Of a stretch of 64,000 nt of DNA, positions 50,914 to 60,471 are shown piece after piece. Location of the stretch: assembly GCF_020911885.1 (NCBI RefSeq), contig NZ_CP087132.1:2418001-2482000 (forward strand), in the 5' to 3' direction. Source of the stretch: Flavobacterium acetivorans (GTDB taxonomy: Bacteria > Bacteroidota > Bacteroidia > Flavobacteriales > Flavobacteriaceae). Under the pieces are notes generated by a model. It was not told the origin of the DNA. It saw nothing but the letters and a program-made list of their open reading frames with translations, and ran no database searches. Each line of letters opens with the position of its first letter. Position 1 is the stretch's first letter. A program made the translations under genes and the position numbers.

Positions 50914-51516
50914 ATGAGAACCATTCTGCTTTTTGTCTTTTTAGCGCAATTGAATTTTGGCTTTGCCCAAGAAAAATTTGATGAGGCAGCTGTAACTCAA
51001 TTTCAAACGGATTTAAATACGGAATTTGCCGATGCCAAAACGAGTCCTTTGATGGCAGAAGATTTGTCAACATTCCAGACCTTAGATTTTTATCCCGCAA
51101 ATGGAAAATACTTCGTGACAGCTAAATTCGTTCGAACCAAAAAAGAAAAACCCTTTGAGATGAAGACCACAGGGGAAAGAAAACCAATGTATGTGAAATA
51201 TGGTGAGGCTTTTTTTACTTTGGATGGTAAAGATTTTAAACTGAACGTTTACAGAAACATCGCACTTTCTAAAAAGAAGGAATATAAAAATCATTTGTTT
51301 TTGCCTTTTTCTGATTTGACTTGTGGCCAGGAAAGCTACATTGGAGGACGATATATTGATGTGAAAATTCCCGAAGGAAACACCCTAGTTATTGACTTTA
51401 ATACAGCCTATAATCCATATTGTGCTTACAACCACAAATATTCTTGCCCTATTGTTCCATTAGAGAATGATCTGAATGTGGAGATAAAAGCCGGAGTAAA
51501 AAAATTCCATGACTAA
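50914..51516 (+). CDS. DUF1684 secreted protein
   Basis: I chose ATG at 50914 (MRTILLFVFLAQLNFGFAQ, a signal peptide); a start six codons up is possible. The mature part has the DUF1684 pattern: FRTDL..FADAKTSPLMAED-like helix, LDFYPANGKYFVTAKF, FLPFSDLTCGQESYIGGRYI and FNTAYNPYCAYNHKYSCPIV. DUF1684 proteins are secreted or surface proteins in Bacteroidota, with no defined activity. The gene's TAA overlaps the ATG of the TatD gene. Confidence 0.88.
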   Translation: MRTILLFVFLAQLNFGFAQEKFDEAAVTQFQTDLNTEFADAKTSPLMAEDLSTFQTLDFYPANGKYFVTAKFVRTKKEKPFEMKTTGERKPMYVKYGEAFFTLDGKDFKLNVYRNIALSKKKEYKNHLFLPFSDLTCGQESYIGGRYIDVKIPEGNTLVIDFNTAYNPYCAYNHKYSCPIVPLENDLNVEIKAGVKKFHD

Positions 51517-52163
51517 TGGAATTCTTTAATTGTCATACCCATAAATTTACGGATAAACCCAATGTTTTAGAGTTGGTAAATCAGTATCCACAGGAATTTG
51601 ATTCCAGTATTCCTAATTATTCCATTGGAATTCATCCTTGGTATATTGTGCAAGAGCGATTGGAATCCGATTTGGATATTATTGAAAGTAAATTACAACA
51701 AAATAATTGTCTTGCCATTGGCGAATGCGGATTGGATAAAAGGATCAAAATCCCGATGGATTTGCAGCAAATGGTTTTTGAGAAACAACTGCTGTTGGCC
51801 GAAAAATATAATAAAGCAGTGGTTATTCATTGCGTAGCCGCATTTCAGGAAGTAATCGAAATAAAGAAGCGGTTGAATATAAAAGTTCCTATGATTATTC
51901 ATGGTTTTTCTAAAAATCAACAGTTGGCAAAACAATTAATTGATAATGGATTTTATATTTCATTTGGGAAATATTTAGTGCAAAATCCGGAATTGGAAAC
52001 GGTTTTCGTGAGTATTCCAAACAGCCTTTTTTTTCTGGAAACAGATACAATTGATGAAACGATTGACGAAGTATATGCTTTGGCAGCAAAATATAAGAAT
52101 ATGACCGTATCGAAATTACAACAGCAAGTTGCAATTAATTTCGATACCGTTTTTAACAGATAA
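51516..52163 (+). CDS. TatD-family metal-dependent hydrolase (short form)
   Basis: The 215-aa product has the TatD metal sites: CHTHKF (HxH), IGECGLD (Glu), VIHCVAAFQEVIE (His), IIHGFSK (His) and LETDTID (Asp). It is shorter than the usual 255-265 aa, because loops in the second half are reduced, as in a Bacteroidota subgroup. TatD enzymes are 3'-5' DNA exonucleases or other hydrolases. The overlap with DUF1684 and the TcdA gene downstream suggest an operon. Confidence 0.9.
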   Translation: MEFFNCHTHKFTDKPNVLELVNQYPQEFDSSIPNYSIGIHPWYIVQERLESDLDIIESKLQQNNCLAIGECGLDKRIKIPMDLQQMVFEKQLLLAEKYNKAVVIHCVAAFQEVIEIKKRLNIKVPMIIHGFSKNQQLAKQLIDNGFYISFGKYLVQNPELETVFVSIPNSLFFLETDTIDETIDEVYALAAKYKNMTVSKLQQQVAINFDTVFNR

Positions 52164-52196
52164 ACAAATTACCGAATTAACGAATATACTTTAATC

Positions 52197-52910
52197 ATGG
52201 CAGAGTGGACAGAGCGAGCGGAGCTTTTATTTAAAAAGGAAGGATTAGAAAAATTACAAAATGCGAATGTATTAGTAGTAGGTTTAGGAGGCGTGGGATC
52301 ATTTGCAGCTGAGTTTTTAGCCAGGGCAGGAGTGGGCAAGATGACTATTGTAGACGGAGATGTTGTGGATATTACCAATATCAACAGACAATTACCGGCT
52401 TTGCATTCTACTGTAGGCCAACCTAAAATTACCGTAGTTGGAGACCGATTGATGGATATTAATCCGGAATTAAAATTGACAAGAGTACAGGAGTTTCTTT
52501 CGCCGGAACGGGCTTTAGAAATGGTAACCGAAGAGTTTGATTATGTTTTGGACTGCATTGACAGCGTGACTCCAAAATTGAATTTGATTATTGCAGCTAA
52601 ACGAAAAAGAGTAAAAATCATTTCAAGTATGGGCGCCGGTGGAAAAATGGAAGCTGCTAAGGTGAAAGTTTCTGATATAAGTAATACCGAGAATTGCTTT
52701 TTGGCCAAAACCATCAGAAGACGTTTAAAAGAGCACAAAATTGATAAATTAAAAGTCGTTTTTTCTTCAGAAATTCAAGATGATTCGAGTTTAAAAATGA
52801 CCGATGGTTCCAATTTTAAAAAATCATTTTACGGGACTAATAGCTATATGCCAGGATTATTTGGTCTTTATGCCGCCGAGACCGTGATTCGCTATTTACT
52901 TAAGAAATAA
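52197..52910 (+). CDS. tcdA: tRNA threonylcarbamoyladenosine dehydratase
   Basis: The 237-aa product is a ThiF/MoeB-like E1 fold: NVLVVGLGGVGSFAAEFLAR (nucleotide-binding), MTIVDGDVVDITNINRQL, and PKITVVGDRLMDINPELKLT. The TcdA-typical end GTNSYMPGLFGLYAAETVIR is present. The enzyme uses ATP to cyclise the threonylcarbamoyl group on tRNA A37 to ct6A. Chromosomal housekeeping gene, in line with the neighbours. Confidence 0.92.
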   Translation: MAEWTERAELLFKKEGLEKLQNANVLVVGLGGVGSFAAEFLARAGVGKMTIVDGDVVDITNINRQLPALHSTVGQPKITVVGDRLMDINPELKLTRVQEFLSPERALEMVTEEFDYVLDCIDSVTPKLNLIIAAKRKRVKIISSMGAGGKMEAAKVKVSDISNTENCFLAKTIRRRLKEHKIDKLKVVFSSEIQDDSSLKMTDGSNFKKSFYGTNSYMPGLFGLYAAETVIRYLLKK

Positions 52911-52977
52911 AATTAATGATTAGTGATTATTCACAGTCTTTTACAACCTAAATAATACATAACTCATAATTTATAAA

Positions 52978-53631
52978 ATGATACAAACAGTAATTTTCGA
53001 CATGGATGGAGTAATTGTCGATACGGAACCTGTACATAAATACGCCTATTTTCAGCATTTTGAGGAATTGAATATTCCAGTAACCGAGGAACAGTTTTCT
53101 AAATTTACGGGGAATTCGACTCGAAATGTGTTCCAAAATTTAAAAGAACTTTTTAATTTGGAACAGGATGTAGAAGATTTGATTCAAAGAAAAAGAAGTA
53201 TTTTTAACGATGCTTTTGATACCAAAGAAGATTTGGAGCTGCTGGAAGGTGTAGAAAAGCTGATCAAAGAGTTTCATGAGAAGGGAATGCAACTGATTTT
53301 GGCATCTTCGGCTTCCAAAGTGACAATAGATCGCGTTTTTAAGCGTTTTAATTTACACCAATATTTTACACATATTGTAAGTGGGGAGGATTTTCCAAAA
53401 TCAAAACCCGATCCGGCTATTTTTGTACATGCCGCTTCTTTATCAATTGCACCTAAAGAAAATTGTATCATTATAGAGGACAGTACTAATGGTGTGAAAG
53501 CAGCTAAAGCTGCCGGGATTTTTTGTGTGGGTTACAACAGTTTCCATTCTAAATTGCAGGATTTATCAGCTGCCGATGTGATAATTAATCATTTTGATGA
53601 ATTGAGTTTTGAAAAAGTAGCCCAATTCTGA
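52978..53631 (+). CDS. HAD-family phosphatase, beta-phosphoglucomutase-like
   Basis: The 217-aa product has the HAD motifs in order: VIFDMDGVIVDTEPVH (nucleophile Asp), LILASSAS (motif II), KSKPDPAIF (Lys of motif III) and IIEDSTNGVKAAKAAGI (motif IV). The cap lies between motifs I and II, as in beta-phosphoglucomutases and sugar phosphatases. The substrate is not predictable. Confidence 0.92.
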   Translation: MIQTVIFDMDGVIVDTEPVHKYAYFQHFEELNIPVTEEQFSKFTGNSTRNVFQNLKELFNLEQDVEDLIQRKRSIFNDAFDTKEDLELLEGVEKLIKEFHEKGMQLILASSASKVTIDRVFKRFNLHQYFTHIVSGEDFPKSKPDPAIFVHAASLSIAPKENCIIIEDSTNGVKAAKAAGIFCVGYNSFHSKLQDLSAADVIINHFDELSFEKVAQF

Positions 53632-53703
53632 TTTGGGTTTATTAAATATTTAACAATTATAAATGTTTGAATTTGTAAATTTGAAAAAAATAAAACAATA
53701 AAT

Positions 53704-54546
53704 ATGAAGAACTTACTTATTCTATTAGCGGTTGTCATTGCTAATTTTAGTATTGAAGCCCAGGTGAAAACACCAGAATCCAGTCCGAAAACTAAAATCA
53801 ATCAGGCTGTTGGTTTAACGGATATAGAAATTGTCTATTCCAGACCTTCTGCAAGAGGCAGAGCTGTTTTTGGTAATTTGGTTCCTTTTGGGAAATTGTG
53901 GAGAACTGGAGCTAATGAAAACAGCACCATTTCTTTTAGTGATGATGTGATAATTGACGGCAAGACTTTAAAGAAAGGAAAGTATGCTTTGTATACCGTT
54001 CCAAACATTCAAAGTTGGGAAATCATTTTTTATAAAACAACAGATAATTGGGGAACACCACAGGAATTTAATGAAGCGAATGTAGCTTTAAGAACTACTG
54101 TAAAAGAAGAGGCTTTGTCTAAACCAATGGAAACATTTACTATCGGGTTGAGTCGTTTGGATACTGATTTTGCTTATTTGGAAATCTATTGGGAGAATTC
54201 ATATGCCGCTTTAAAATTTGAAGTTCCAACCCAGAAAAAAGCCATTGAAAGTATTGATAAAGTATTGTCAGGTGCCACAGGAGCAGATTATTTTTCGTCA
54301 GCACAATTCTATTATCTGGCTAATTTAGATATCAATAAAGCAAGAACTTATATTGATAGAGCATTAGAATTAACACCAAGTAAACCATTTTATTATTTGC
54401 GTTTAAAATCGTTGATACAAGCAAAACAAGGAGATAAAAAAGGCGCTATTGAAACAGCTAAATTATCGCTTGCTGCTTCTGAAGCTGCCGGAAATCAAGA
54501 CTATGTAAAAATGAATAAGGATAGTATGGCTGAATGGAGTAAATAA
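53704..54546 (+). CDS. DUF2911 protein
   Basis: The 280-aa product has a signal peptide and the DUF2911 core: VGLTDIEIVYSRPSARGRAV, LVPFGKLWRTGANENSTISF, DDVIIDGKTLKKGKYALYTV and WEIIFYKTTDNWGTPQEFNE. A C-terminal TPR-like pair (ANLDINKARTYIDRALELTP, AKQGDKKGAIETAKLSLAAS) follows. This is a common secreted protein in Bacteroidota of unknown role. Confidence 0.93.
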   Translation: MKNLLILLAVVIANFSIEAQVKTPESSPKTKINQAVGLTDIEIVYSRPSARGRAVFGNLVPFGKLWRTGANENSTISFSDDVIIDGKTLKKGKYALYTVPNIQSWEIIFYKTTDNWGTPQEFNEANVALRTTVKEEALSKPMETFTIGLSRLDTDFAYLEIYWENSYAALKFEVPTQKKAIESIDKVLSGATGADYFSSAQFYYLANLDINKARTYIDRALELTPSKPFYYLRLKSLIQAKQGDKKGAIETAKLSLAASEAAGNQDYVKMNKDSMAEWSK

Positions 54547-54565
54547 GTTCTAAGTTTTTAAAATA

Positions 54566-54603
54566 AAAAATCCCGTCTTTCCAATAGGTTAGACGGGATT
54601 TTT
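54566..54603. terminator. Bidirectional terminator between DUF2911 and the symporter
   Basis: AAAAATCCCGTCT (54566-54578) pairs with AGACGGGATTTTT (54591-54603) around a 12-base loop, serving both convergent genes. Confidence 0.88.
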
Positions 54604-54614
54604 ATTTGGTTAAT

Positions 54615-56342
54615 TTATGTGGTCATCTGTTTTTTTGATTTTCTAAATAGAGTCCATTCCAATAGGGAGGAGAGTACGATAGTAAGTAAAGCACCAATGA
54701 AATTGAGCCATAAATAACCCAGTTTTTCTTCACCACTCGGAAAAATGTAAATGGCGTAATAATAAATGACAAAAATGGTGATTTGGGAAATCAATGCGCT
54801 GTAAAATATAGACTTAGCCTTGACATGTTTTATATAAAATCCCACCAAGAAAATTCCCAGTACCGTGCCATAGAATATGGAACCAATGATATTTACTAAT
54901 TGGATTAAATTTTCAAATAAGGTTCCGATACAAGCAAACAAGATGGCAATGATTCCCCAAAACAAAGTAAAAAACTTGGTAGCATTTAAATAATGTTTTT
55001 CAGATTTTTCTCCTTTTACATTGCGTTTGTAAATGTCGATTGCCGTTGTAGAGGCAAGTGCATTAAGCCCAGAAGCGGTAGAGGACATGGCAGCCGATAT
55101 GATTACCGCCAACAATAACCCAATAAGACCTTTGGGTAAATAATGTAAAATAAAGTGAAAAAAGACATAATCTTTATCATTAGTCTCACTGCTGCTATCT
55201 GCTTTCAGAATAATTTCTTTGGCATGGTCCCTTAAATCTTTTTCTTTTGTAGACAAGGCAACCAATTCCTTTCGCAAAATAGGATTGTCATAATCTTGGT
55301 TAAGTTGATCAATATACAAAAGGTTAATCACTTTTTTGTCTTCAGAAAGACTGTCCAGTTTTTTCTCTAAAAGACGGTATTCCTCTTTATATTGTGACTT
55401 TTCAATAGCCACCTTGTTATTAGGATTGAAATTTAATGGAACAGGATTGAATTGGAAAAAAACAAAAACCATAACTCCGGTAAGCAATATAAAAAATTGC
55501 ATAGGTACTTTTAAGAGACCATTCATGATTAATCCCATTTGACTTTCACGAACTGATTTTCCGGATAAGTAGCGTCCTACCTGAGATTGATCGGTTCCAA
55601 AATAAGCTAAAGCAAGGAAAAAACCTCCCGTGATACCACTCCAAAAAGTATATTTTTCTTCAGGATCCGTTGAAAAACTCACAATGTCCATTTTGTCATT
55701 TGCCCCGGCAATATGCATGGCATTGCTAAACGTCATATCATTGGGTAAAAAACGCAAAATCAAAAAGAAAGTGATAAACATTCCGGACATAATCACAAAC
55801 ATTTGTTGCTTTTGGGTTACGTTTACCGCTTTGGTTCCACCAGAGAAGGTATAAATGATTACTAATACTCCAATGATAATATTCATATAAGTCAGGTTCC
55901 ATCCTAATAAAGCTGATAAAATGATGGCTGGAGCATAAATGGTTAATCCGGTTCCTAATCCTCTTTGAAACAAGAAAAGAACAGCTGCCAGAGAACGGGT
56001 TTTTAGATCAAAACGTTTTTCCAGGTATTCATAAGCCGTATAAACCTTGTACTTATGGTAAATAGGGATAAATGTCAAACAGATGACCACCATGGCAATA
56101 GGTAGGCCAAAATAGAATTGCACAAACCCCATTCCATCGTGATAGGCCTGACCGGGAGTAGATAAAAAGGTTATAGCGCTGGCCTGGGTAGCCATTACAG
56201 AGAGTCCTACGGTATACCAAGGGGTTTCGTTTCCTCCCAATATAAAATCTTCGACATTTTTACTTCCTTTGGTTTTCCAAGCTCCATAAATTACAATAAA
56301 TAAGAGGGTTACTATGAGTACAATCCAATCGAATAGCTGCAT
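54615..56342 (-). CDS. Sodium:solute symporter (SSS family)
   Basis: The 575-aa product has about 13 membrane helices. The family features are WYTVGLSVMATQASAITFLS, LLGWNLTYMNIIIGVLVIIY, GGFFLALAYFGTDQSQVGRY and SAAMSSTASGLNALASTTAI. A charged loop of about 60 residues (VAIEKSQYKEEYRLLEKKLD onward) is inserted between helices, as in some Bacteroidota sialic acid or sugar transporters. The substrate is unknown. A 35-aa membrane peptide is encoded just upstream. Confidence 0.9.
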   Translation of the reverse strand: MQLFDWIVLIVTLLFIVIYGAWKTKGSKNVEDFILGGNETPWYTVGLSVMATQASAITFLSTPGQAYHDGMGFVQFYFGLPIAMVVICLTFIPIYHKYKVYTAYEYLEKRFDLKTRSLAAVLFLFQRGLGTGLTIYAPAIILSALLGWNLTYMNIIIGVLVIIYTFSGGTKAVNVTQKQQMFVIMSGMFITFFLILRFLPNDMTFSNAMHIAGANDKMDIVSFSTDPEEKYTFWSGITGGFFLALAYFGTDQSQVGRYLSGKSVRESQMGLIMNGLLKVPMQFFILLTGVMVFVFFQFNPVPLNFNPNNKVAIEKSQYKEEYRLLEKKLDSLSEDKKVINLLYIDQLNQDYDNPILRKELVALSTKEKDLRDHAKEIILKADSSSETNDKDYVFFHFILHYLPKGLIGLLLAVIISAAMSSTASGLNALASTTAIDIYKRNVKGEKSEKHYLNATKFFTLFWGIIAILFACIGTLFENLIQLVNIIGSIFYGTVLGIFLVGFYIKHVKAKSIFYSALISQITIFVIYYYAIYIFPSGEEKLGYLWLNFIGALLTIVLSSLLEWTLFRKSKKQMTT

Positions 56343-56345
56343 GTT

Positions 56346-56453
56346 TTAAGAGTATAATTTCATTATTAGATAAAAAATAGTAATATAGATGGCATTTGCC
56401 AACAGAACCCAAGTATAATTTTTTTTCCAAGTTTTTCCTTTTTTAGATTCCAT
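56346..56453 (-). CDS. 35-aa membrane peptide upstream of the symporter
   Basis: A frame from ATG 56453 to TAA 56346-56348 encodes a basic start (MESKKGKTWKKNYTWVLLAN) followed by one membrane helix (AIYITIFYLIMKLYS). It ends 3 bp before the symporter ATG, so it is likely co-translated. Similar tiny proteins precede SSS transporters in other Flavobacteria, perhaps as a subunit. No motif beyond the helix. Confidence 0.6.
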   Translation of the reverse strand: MESKKGKTWKKNYTWVLLANAIYITIFYLIMKLYS

Positions 56454-56464
56454 ATTTTGTGGTT

Positions 56465-58996
56465 TTAGGGTTTTATTTTTTGCGAAGGAACCGTTACAGC
56501 TGCTTTTAACGAAATGATATTAGACAATAAGCGATAGGCTCCGGAAACTCCTTCGGGTAATTCTCTAAATAAACTCAATCCGGTATAAATATAGTGTCCT
56601 TTTCCGTAAGGAGCGACCAATAAAGCCCCTTTTTTTGGACTTTCTCCTTTGTCATTGGAAGATAAAATAGGAGTGAAGGCCTTATCAAATTCATTGGGAT
56701 AGTACAAACCTTGTTCTTGTTTCCATCCTTCAAAATCTTTGGAGCTTATTTTATTGGGATAATTAAGAACAGGATGATCCGGAGCTAAAAAGCGTACTTC
56801 GGCATTTTCTTCGGTTACCCTGTCGTTTGAAATTTTTAACGGATAAGGCGCAAGAGTTCCATTGACAATTGTATTTGGCGTATTGTATTGAACCAGCATT
56901 GTTTTTCCGCCTTTTACAAAGTCAAAAAGGACACTTTGCTTGTTGGCTAATTCTTCTACGGTATTATACGCTCGTATTCCGGTAATTACAACATCAAGAG
57001 ATTCTAGTTTTTCGGGAGTGATTTCTTCCGGTTTTAATAGGGTGACTTTGTAGCCCATTTGTGTTAAACTTTCTGGAACTTCATCCCCTGCACCCATAAT
57101 ATAACCAATTCTTTTATCCACTGTTTTCAAATCCATTTTGAGGAAGGTAGTCTCCGAGGGTTTCAGAACTTGTTGCTTGGTGATATGGGGATAATCGATT
57201 ATTATCTGGTCTTTGTCAAACTTTTTGTTGTCTACAATAGCAATACTTTTGGCTATGGTTTCCGATGGTTCGGAAGGCGGAGTTACCTCAAAATAGATTA
57301 GCTGTTCCATTCCTTTTTTGTCTAATTGAAACGGCACAGACTTAGGAGTGACCATCCAGCTTTTTGATAACTCTAATTGTAGAGTTCCTTTTACGCCATC
57401 TTTTCCGGCTTTTATTTTTACGGCTACAGCCTTACTTTTTCCATTATTAAAAAGGGAAACTTTATCAATAATACTAGTTGTCACTTCTGGTACAATATCC
57501 AGATAATTATACATTTCACCTTTTACGGGATCATTGTATTTATAAACTACGCTGCGTTCTAAAGGGATTTCGACTTCGCTAATTTTGACATTAAAAATAA
57601 CCTTTACTTCTCGAAGGACATCAGGAATTCCTATGTTTTTTTGCTCATCGACAGCATACATTCCTTCGGTTCCTTTTTCTTTGAGCCAGTAAGGTTGCGT
57701 ATATGCAATGGATTGAGGTAGTACTAATTCTAAATTTATGCTTTCAGAAATATTAGGGTTTAAGGTCTTATTTTGGATGGTTTTTTTATTATCCGGTAAA
57801 GTGGTAACACTCATTAATTGCACTTTTGCAGCAGATCTATTAATCGCTTCCAGTTTCAGCTTTAAGTTACTTCCCGGCGTTGCTTCTTGATTTTGCGCCA
57901 CTGCTTCTAGGTATAGACCGGAACAGCCGGCAATGATATTTTTTATTTCCTCGGATTTTACGGTTTTCCAATGATTTTCTTCCAATGACTGAATCATTGA
58001 ATAGGCTTTTGCCAAGTTTGGTATACTGGCCGAAGGATTATTAAAATCAAATTGAGAGGTAATCAATGTTAGTAATTCGCCAATTTCTTTGCCGCCTTTC
58101 ACTCGATTCCAGCTTGTATCAATACCTTCAAAGATGTTGGACTTGTCTTTAATACTTTGGCCATTGATGAGTTCGAGATATTCTGTTTCTTCGCCTCGGG
58201 TTCCGGTACTTCCAAAACCTTGAGATTGATGACAACTTCTACTTAATGCTGCGATTTCTTGGTTTGATTTCCCCAGATTTGAATAATAAACGCCTGTTTG
58301 AAGTGTTGACAAATTAGTTTTATCGGCTGAGTCAAATTTTTCTTTGCTGCCATAAAACCACCACGAATGGTTGAAAAATTGACGTTTGGGTTGCCAAGGT
58401 TGAACTAATTGTAATTGCTCAGGAAATACTGTTGAGTTATTAGTCAAATCAAAGCTTTCCACGCTCAACATGGCTGAGGCCGTATGATGCCCGTGAGTGG
58501 TTCCAGGGGAACGATGGTCGAAACGATTAATGATTACATCGGGTTGGAATTTCCGAATTGCCCAAATGATATCAGAAAGCACTTTTTCTTTATCCCAGAT
58601 TTCTAAGGTTTCATCCGGGTTTTTAGAATATCCAAAATCATTGGCTCGGGAAAAAAATTGTTCTCCTCCATCAATTTTTCGGGCTTCAATGAGTTCTTGG
58701 GTTCTTATAACTCCTAATAATTCTCTCAATTGTGGACCAATTAGATTTTGACCTCCATCACCTCTTGTCAAGGATAGATATCCTGTCCTTGCTTTTTGGT
58801 CATTTGCCAAATAAGAAATTAATCGGGTATTTTCATCATCGGGATGCGCGGCGATATAAAGCACGGATCCCAGAAAATTTAATTTTTGAATTTGATTGTA
58901 AATCTCAACCGAATTTGGTTTTTGAGGTTTTTGAGCCAGTAGTATTTGAAAAGAAATAAGAAAAATTAATAGAAATTGAATTTTAGTTTTGTGCAT
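56465..58996 (-). CDS. Large PIG-L family deacetylase
   Basis: The 843-aa product has a signal peptide and an N-terminal LmbE/PIG-L domain: VLYIAAHPDDENTRLISYLA (zinc site AHPDDE) and HGHHTASAML (later zinc His). The remaining 550 residues form strand-rich modules with an NPCBM-like or bacterial Ig-like character and a glutamine-amidotransferase-like end (VTLLKPEEITPEKL, DVVITGIRAYN). These enzymes remove acetyl groups from sugars or related compounds. It is next to the symporter and 35-aa peptide, so the three may serve one amino-sugar substrate. Confidence 0.88.
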   Translation of the reverse strand: MHKTKIQFLLIFLISFQILLAQKPQKPNSVEIYNQIQKLNFLGSVLYIAAHPDDENTRLISYLANDQKARTGYLSLTRGDGGQNLIGPQLRELLGVIRTQELIEARKIDGGEQFFSRANDFGYSKNPDETLEIWDKEKVLSDIIWAIRKFQPDVIINRFDHRSPGTTHGHHTASAMLSVESFDLTNNSTVFPEQLQLVQPWQPKRQFFNHSWWFYGSKEKFDSADKTNLSTLQTGVYYSNLGKSNQEIAALSRSCHQSQGFGSTGTRGEETEYLELINGQSIKDKSNIFEGIDTSWNRVKGGKEIGELLTLITSQFDFNNPSASIPNLAKAYSMIQSLEENHWKTVKSEEIKNIIAGCSGLYLEAVAQNQEATPGSNLKLKLEAINRSAAKVQLMSVTTLPDNKKTIQNKTLNPNISESINLELVLPQSIAYTQPYWLKEKGTEGMYAVDEQKNIGIPDVLREVKVIFNVKISEVEIPLERSVVYKYNDPVKGEMYNYLDIVPEVTTSIIDKVSLFNNGKSKAVAVKIKAGKDGVKGTLQLELSKSWMVTPKSVPFQLDKKGMEQLIYFEVTPPSEPSETIAKSIAIVDNKKFDKDQIIIDYPHITKQQVLKPSETTFLKMDLKTVDKRIGYIMGAGDEVPESLTQMGYKVTLLKPEEITPEKLESLDVVITGIRAYNTVEELANKQSVLFDFVKGGKTMLVQYNTPNTIVNGTLAPYPLKISNDRVTEENAEVRFLAPDHPVLNYPNKISSKDFEGWKQEQGLYYPNEFDKAFTPILSSNDKGESPKKGALLVAPYGKGHYIYTGLSLFRELPEGVSGAYRLLSNIISLKAAVTVPSQKIKP

Positions 58997-59093
58997 TTTA
59001 TTTAAAATTAATTTGCAATTAGTTCAAATGTAGTAATTAAAAGTTTTATTTAAAACCGAATTATATTTTCTTTGCTAAAAAGCATATATAGCT

Positions 59094-59125
59094 AAAAAGG
59101 GAGCACCGGTCAGTGCTCCCTTTTT
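59094..59125 (-). terminator. Terminator of the 168-aa secreted protein gene
   Basis: AAAAAGGGAGCAC pairs with GTGCTCCCTTTTT (59113-59125) around CGGTCA, ending 18 bp beyond the gene's stop. Confidence 0.85.
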
Positions 59126-59142
59126 CATTTATAGGCTAGGAA

Positions 59143-59649
59143 TTAATGTCCTCTACGGTCATTGTCTCTAGAGTCTCTGTTATCATGTTTGCCATAGTTT
59201 CTGCGGTCGTCATGACGTCTGTTATCATTAGAATATTTGTGGTTTTTAGCGTATCTTTTATCATCATATCTGTGCGCTATGGGTCTGTGATATTCATTTC
59301 TATGACCTACATTATAATGTCTCTTATGGTTGTTAAAATGTGCATAAGGACGGTTTCCATGATAACCGTTTAATACAATTTTATGTCCAGAGTATAAATC
59401 GTAGTTTCTGTATTGTCTAGGTAAATATCTTGATCTTACCCAATTTCCGCTACCAAAATAAATAAATTGTGAGGCTCTAATATCGTAGTAAGCCTGAACA
59501 TCCGGTAAATAATAATATTCTACTGCTGCATAACCTCTAGGTCCCCATGAAGGAGCTGTTCCTATATTTACACTTACTGAAACTTGAGCTTGAGCTGAAC
59601 TGAATACAAGTAGCACTATTCCAACGGCGAGTAATTTTAAATTTTTCAT
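59143..59649 (-). CDS. Secreted His/Asn/Arg-rich protein, paralog 1
   Basis: The 168-aa product has a signal peptide (KLLAVGIVLLVFSSAQAQ) and a core VSVNIGTAPSWGPRGYAAVE, YYYLPDVQAYYDIRASQFIY, FGSGNWVRSRYLPRQYRNYD and LYSGHKIVLNGYHGNRPYAH. The end is rich in His, Arg, Asn and Asp, with possible metal-binding character. It is a close paralog of the gene at 59823-60293, each with its own terminator. Function unknown. Confidence 0.85.
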   Translation of the reverse strand: MKNLKLLAVGIVLLVFSSAQAQVSVSVNIGTAPSWGPRGYAAVEYYYLPDVQAYYDIRASQFIYFGSGNWVRSRYLPRQYRNYDLYSGHKIVLNGYHGNRPYAHFNNHKRHYNVGHRNEYHRPIAHRYDDKRYAKNHKYSNDNRRHDDRRNYGKHDNRDSRDNDRRGH

Positions 59650-59769
59650 CTTTCTATATTTTAATGTTTATATTCTTAAAATGTATTGCTTGTTGCTTTA
59701 CATTTTAGCTAAAACCAACAACTGTGCCAAGATGATTTTTATTGCTTAAATTGGTTTTATAACAAGTAA

Positions 59770-59803
59770 AAAAAACGGAAACACTATTAGTATTTCCGTT
59801 TTT
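59770..59803 (-). terminator. Terminator of the 156-aa secreted protein gene
   Basis: AAAAACGGAAA (59772-59782) pairs with TTTCCGTTTTT (59793-59803) around CACTATTAGTA-type loop bases. T-run on the minus strand. Confidence 0.75.
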
Positions 59804-59822
59804 AAAAGGGTTGAAATGGGAT

Positions 59823-60293
59823 TTAATGTTTTCCGTTTCCATGACCATTATTTCCTTTATGGCCATTGTTTCCTTTATTTCCCTTTTGATTGCGATTATC
59901 ATGTTTGTCGTAACGATTACCAATTGTTCTTTGATGAGGACCTTTATATCCTTTATGGTATTTAGCTTTATGGTTTTTAAAATAGGTATAAGGTCTGGTT
60001 CCATGATAATCATTTAAAACTACCTTATAACCACTATATAAATCATAGTTTCTATATTGTCTAGGTAAGTATCTTGATCTTACCCATTTTCCATTACCAA
60101 AGTAAATAAATTGTGATGCTCGAATATCATAATAGGCTTGTACATCTGGTAGATAGTAATATTCGACGGCAGCATAACCTGCAGGACCCCAAGAAGGAGG
60201 CGAACCAATATTTACATTAACAGATACTTGTGCTTGTGAGGAAGTAGCTATAAACAGTACTATTGCAGCGGCAAATAATTTTAAAGTTTTCAT
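59823..60293 (-). CDS. Secreted basic protein, paralog 2
   Basis: The 156-aa product repeats the core of its neighbour (VNIGSPPSWGPAGYAAVEYY, LPDVQAYYDIRASQFIYFGN, SRYLPRQYRNYDLYSGYKVV) and has a different end, HKAKYHKGYKGPHQRTIGNR and a Lys/Asn/Gly-rich tail. The pair arose by tandem duplication, with divergence in the tail only. Signal peptide at the start. Function unknown. Confidence 0.85.
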   Translation of the reverse strand: MKTLKLFAAAIVLFIATSSQAQVSVNVNIGSPPSWGPAGYAAVEYYYLPDVQAYYDIRASQFIYFGNGKWVRSRYLPRQYRNYDLYSGYKVVLNDYHGTRPYTYFKNHKAKYHKGYKGPHQRTIGNRYDKHDNRNQKGNKGNNGHKGNNGHGNGKH

Positions 60294-60419
60294 TTTGTTT
60301 TTATTTAGATATTAATATTTTTATTTGCATTGACTTTATCAATCTTTTATCTCCAAAGCCAAGAACTGTGCCAATTTGTTTTTTTAGTTAGTTTATAGTT
60401 TTTGTTTTTACTGCAAAAA

Positions 60420-60451
60420 GAAGAGGCTGTTTTGTAACAAACAGCCTCTTC
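60420..60451 (-). terminator. Terminator of the 100-aa membrane protein gene
   Basis: GAAGAGGCTGTTT pairs with AAACAGCCTCTTC around TGTAAC, 20 bp beyond the gene's stop. Confidence 0.85.
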
Positions 60452-60471
60452 TAAATATTGTAAATAGTAAA

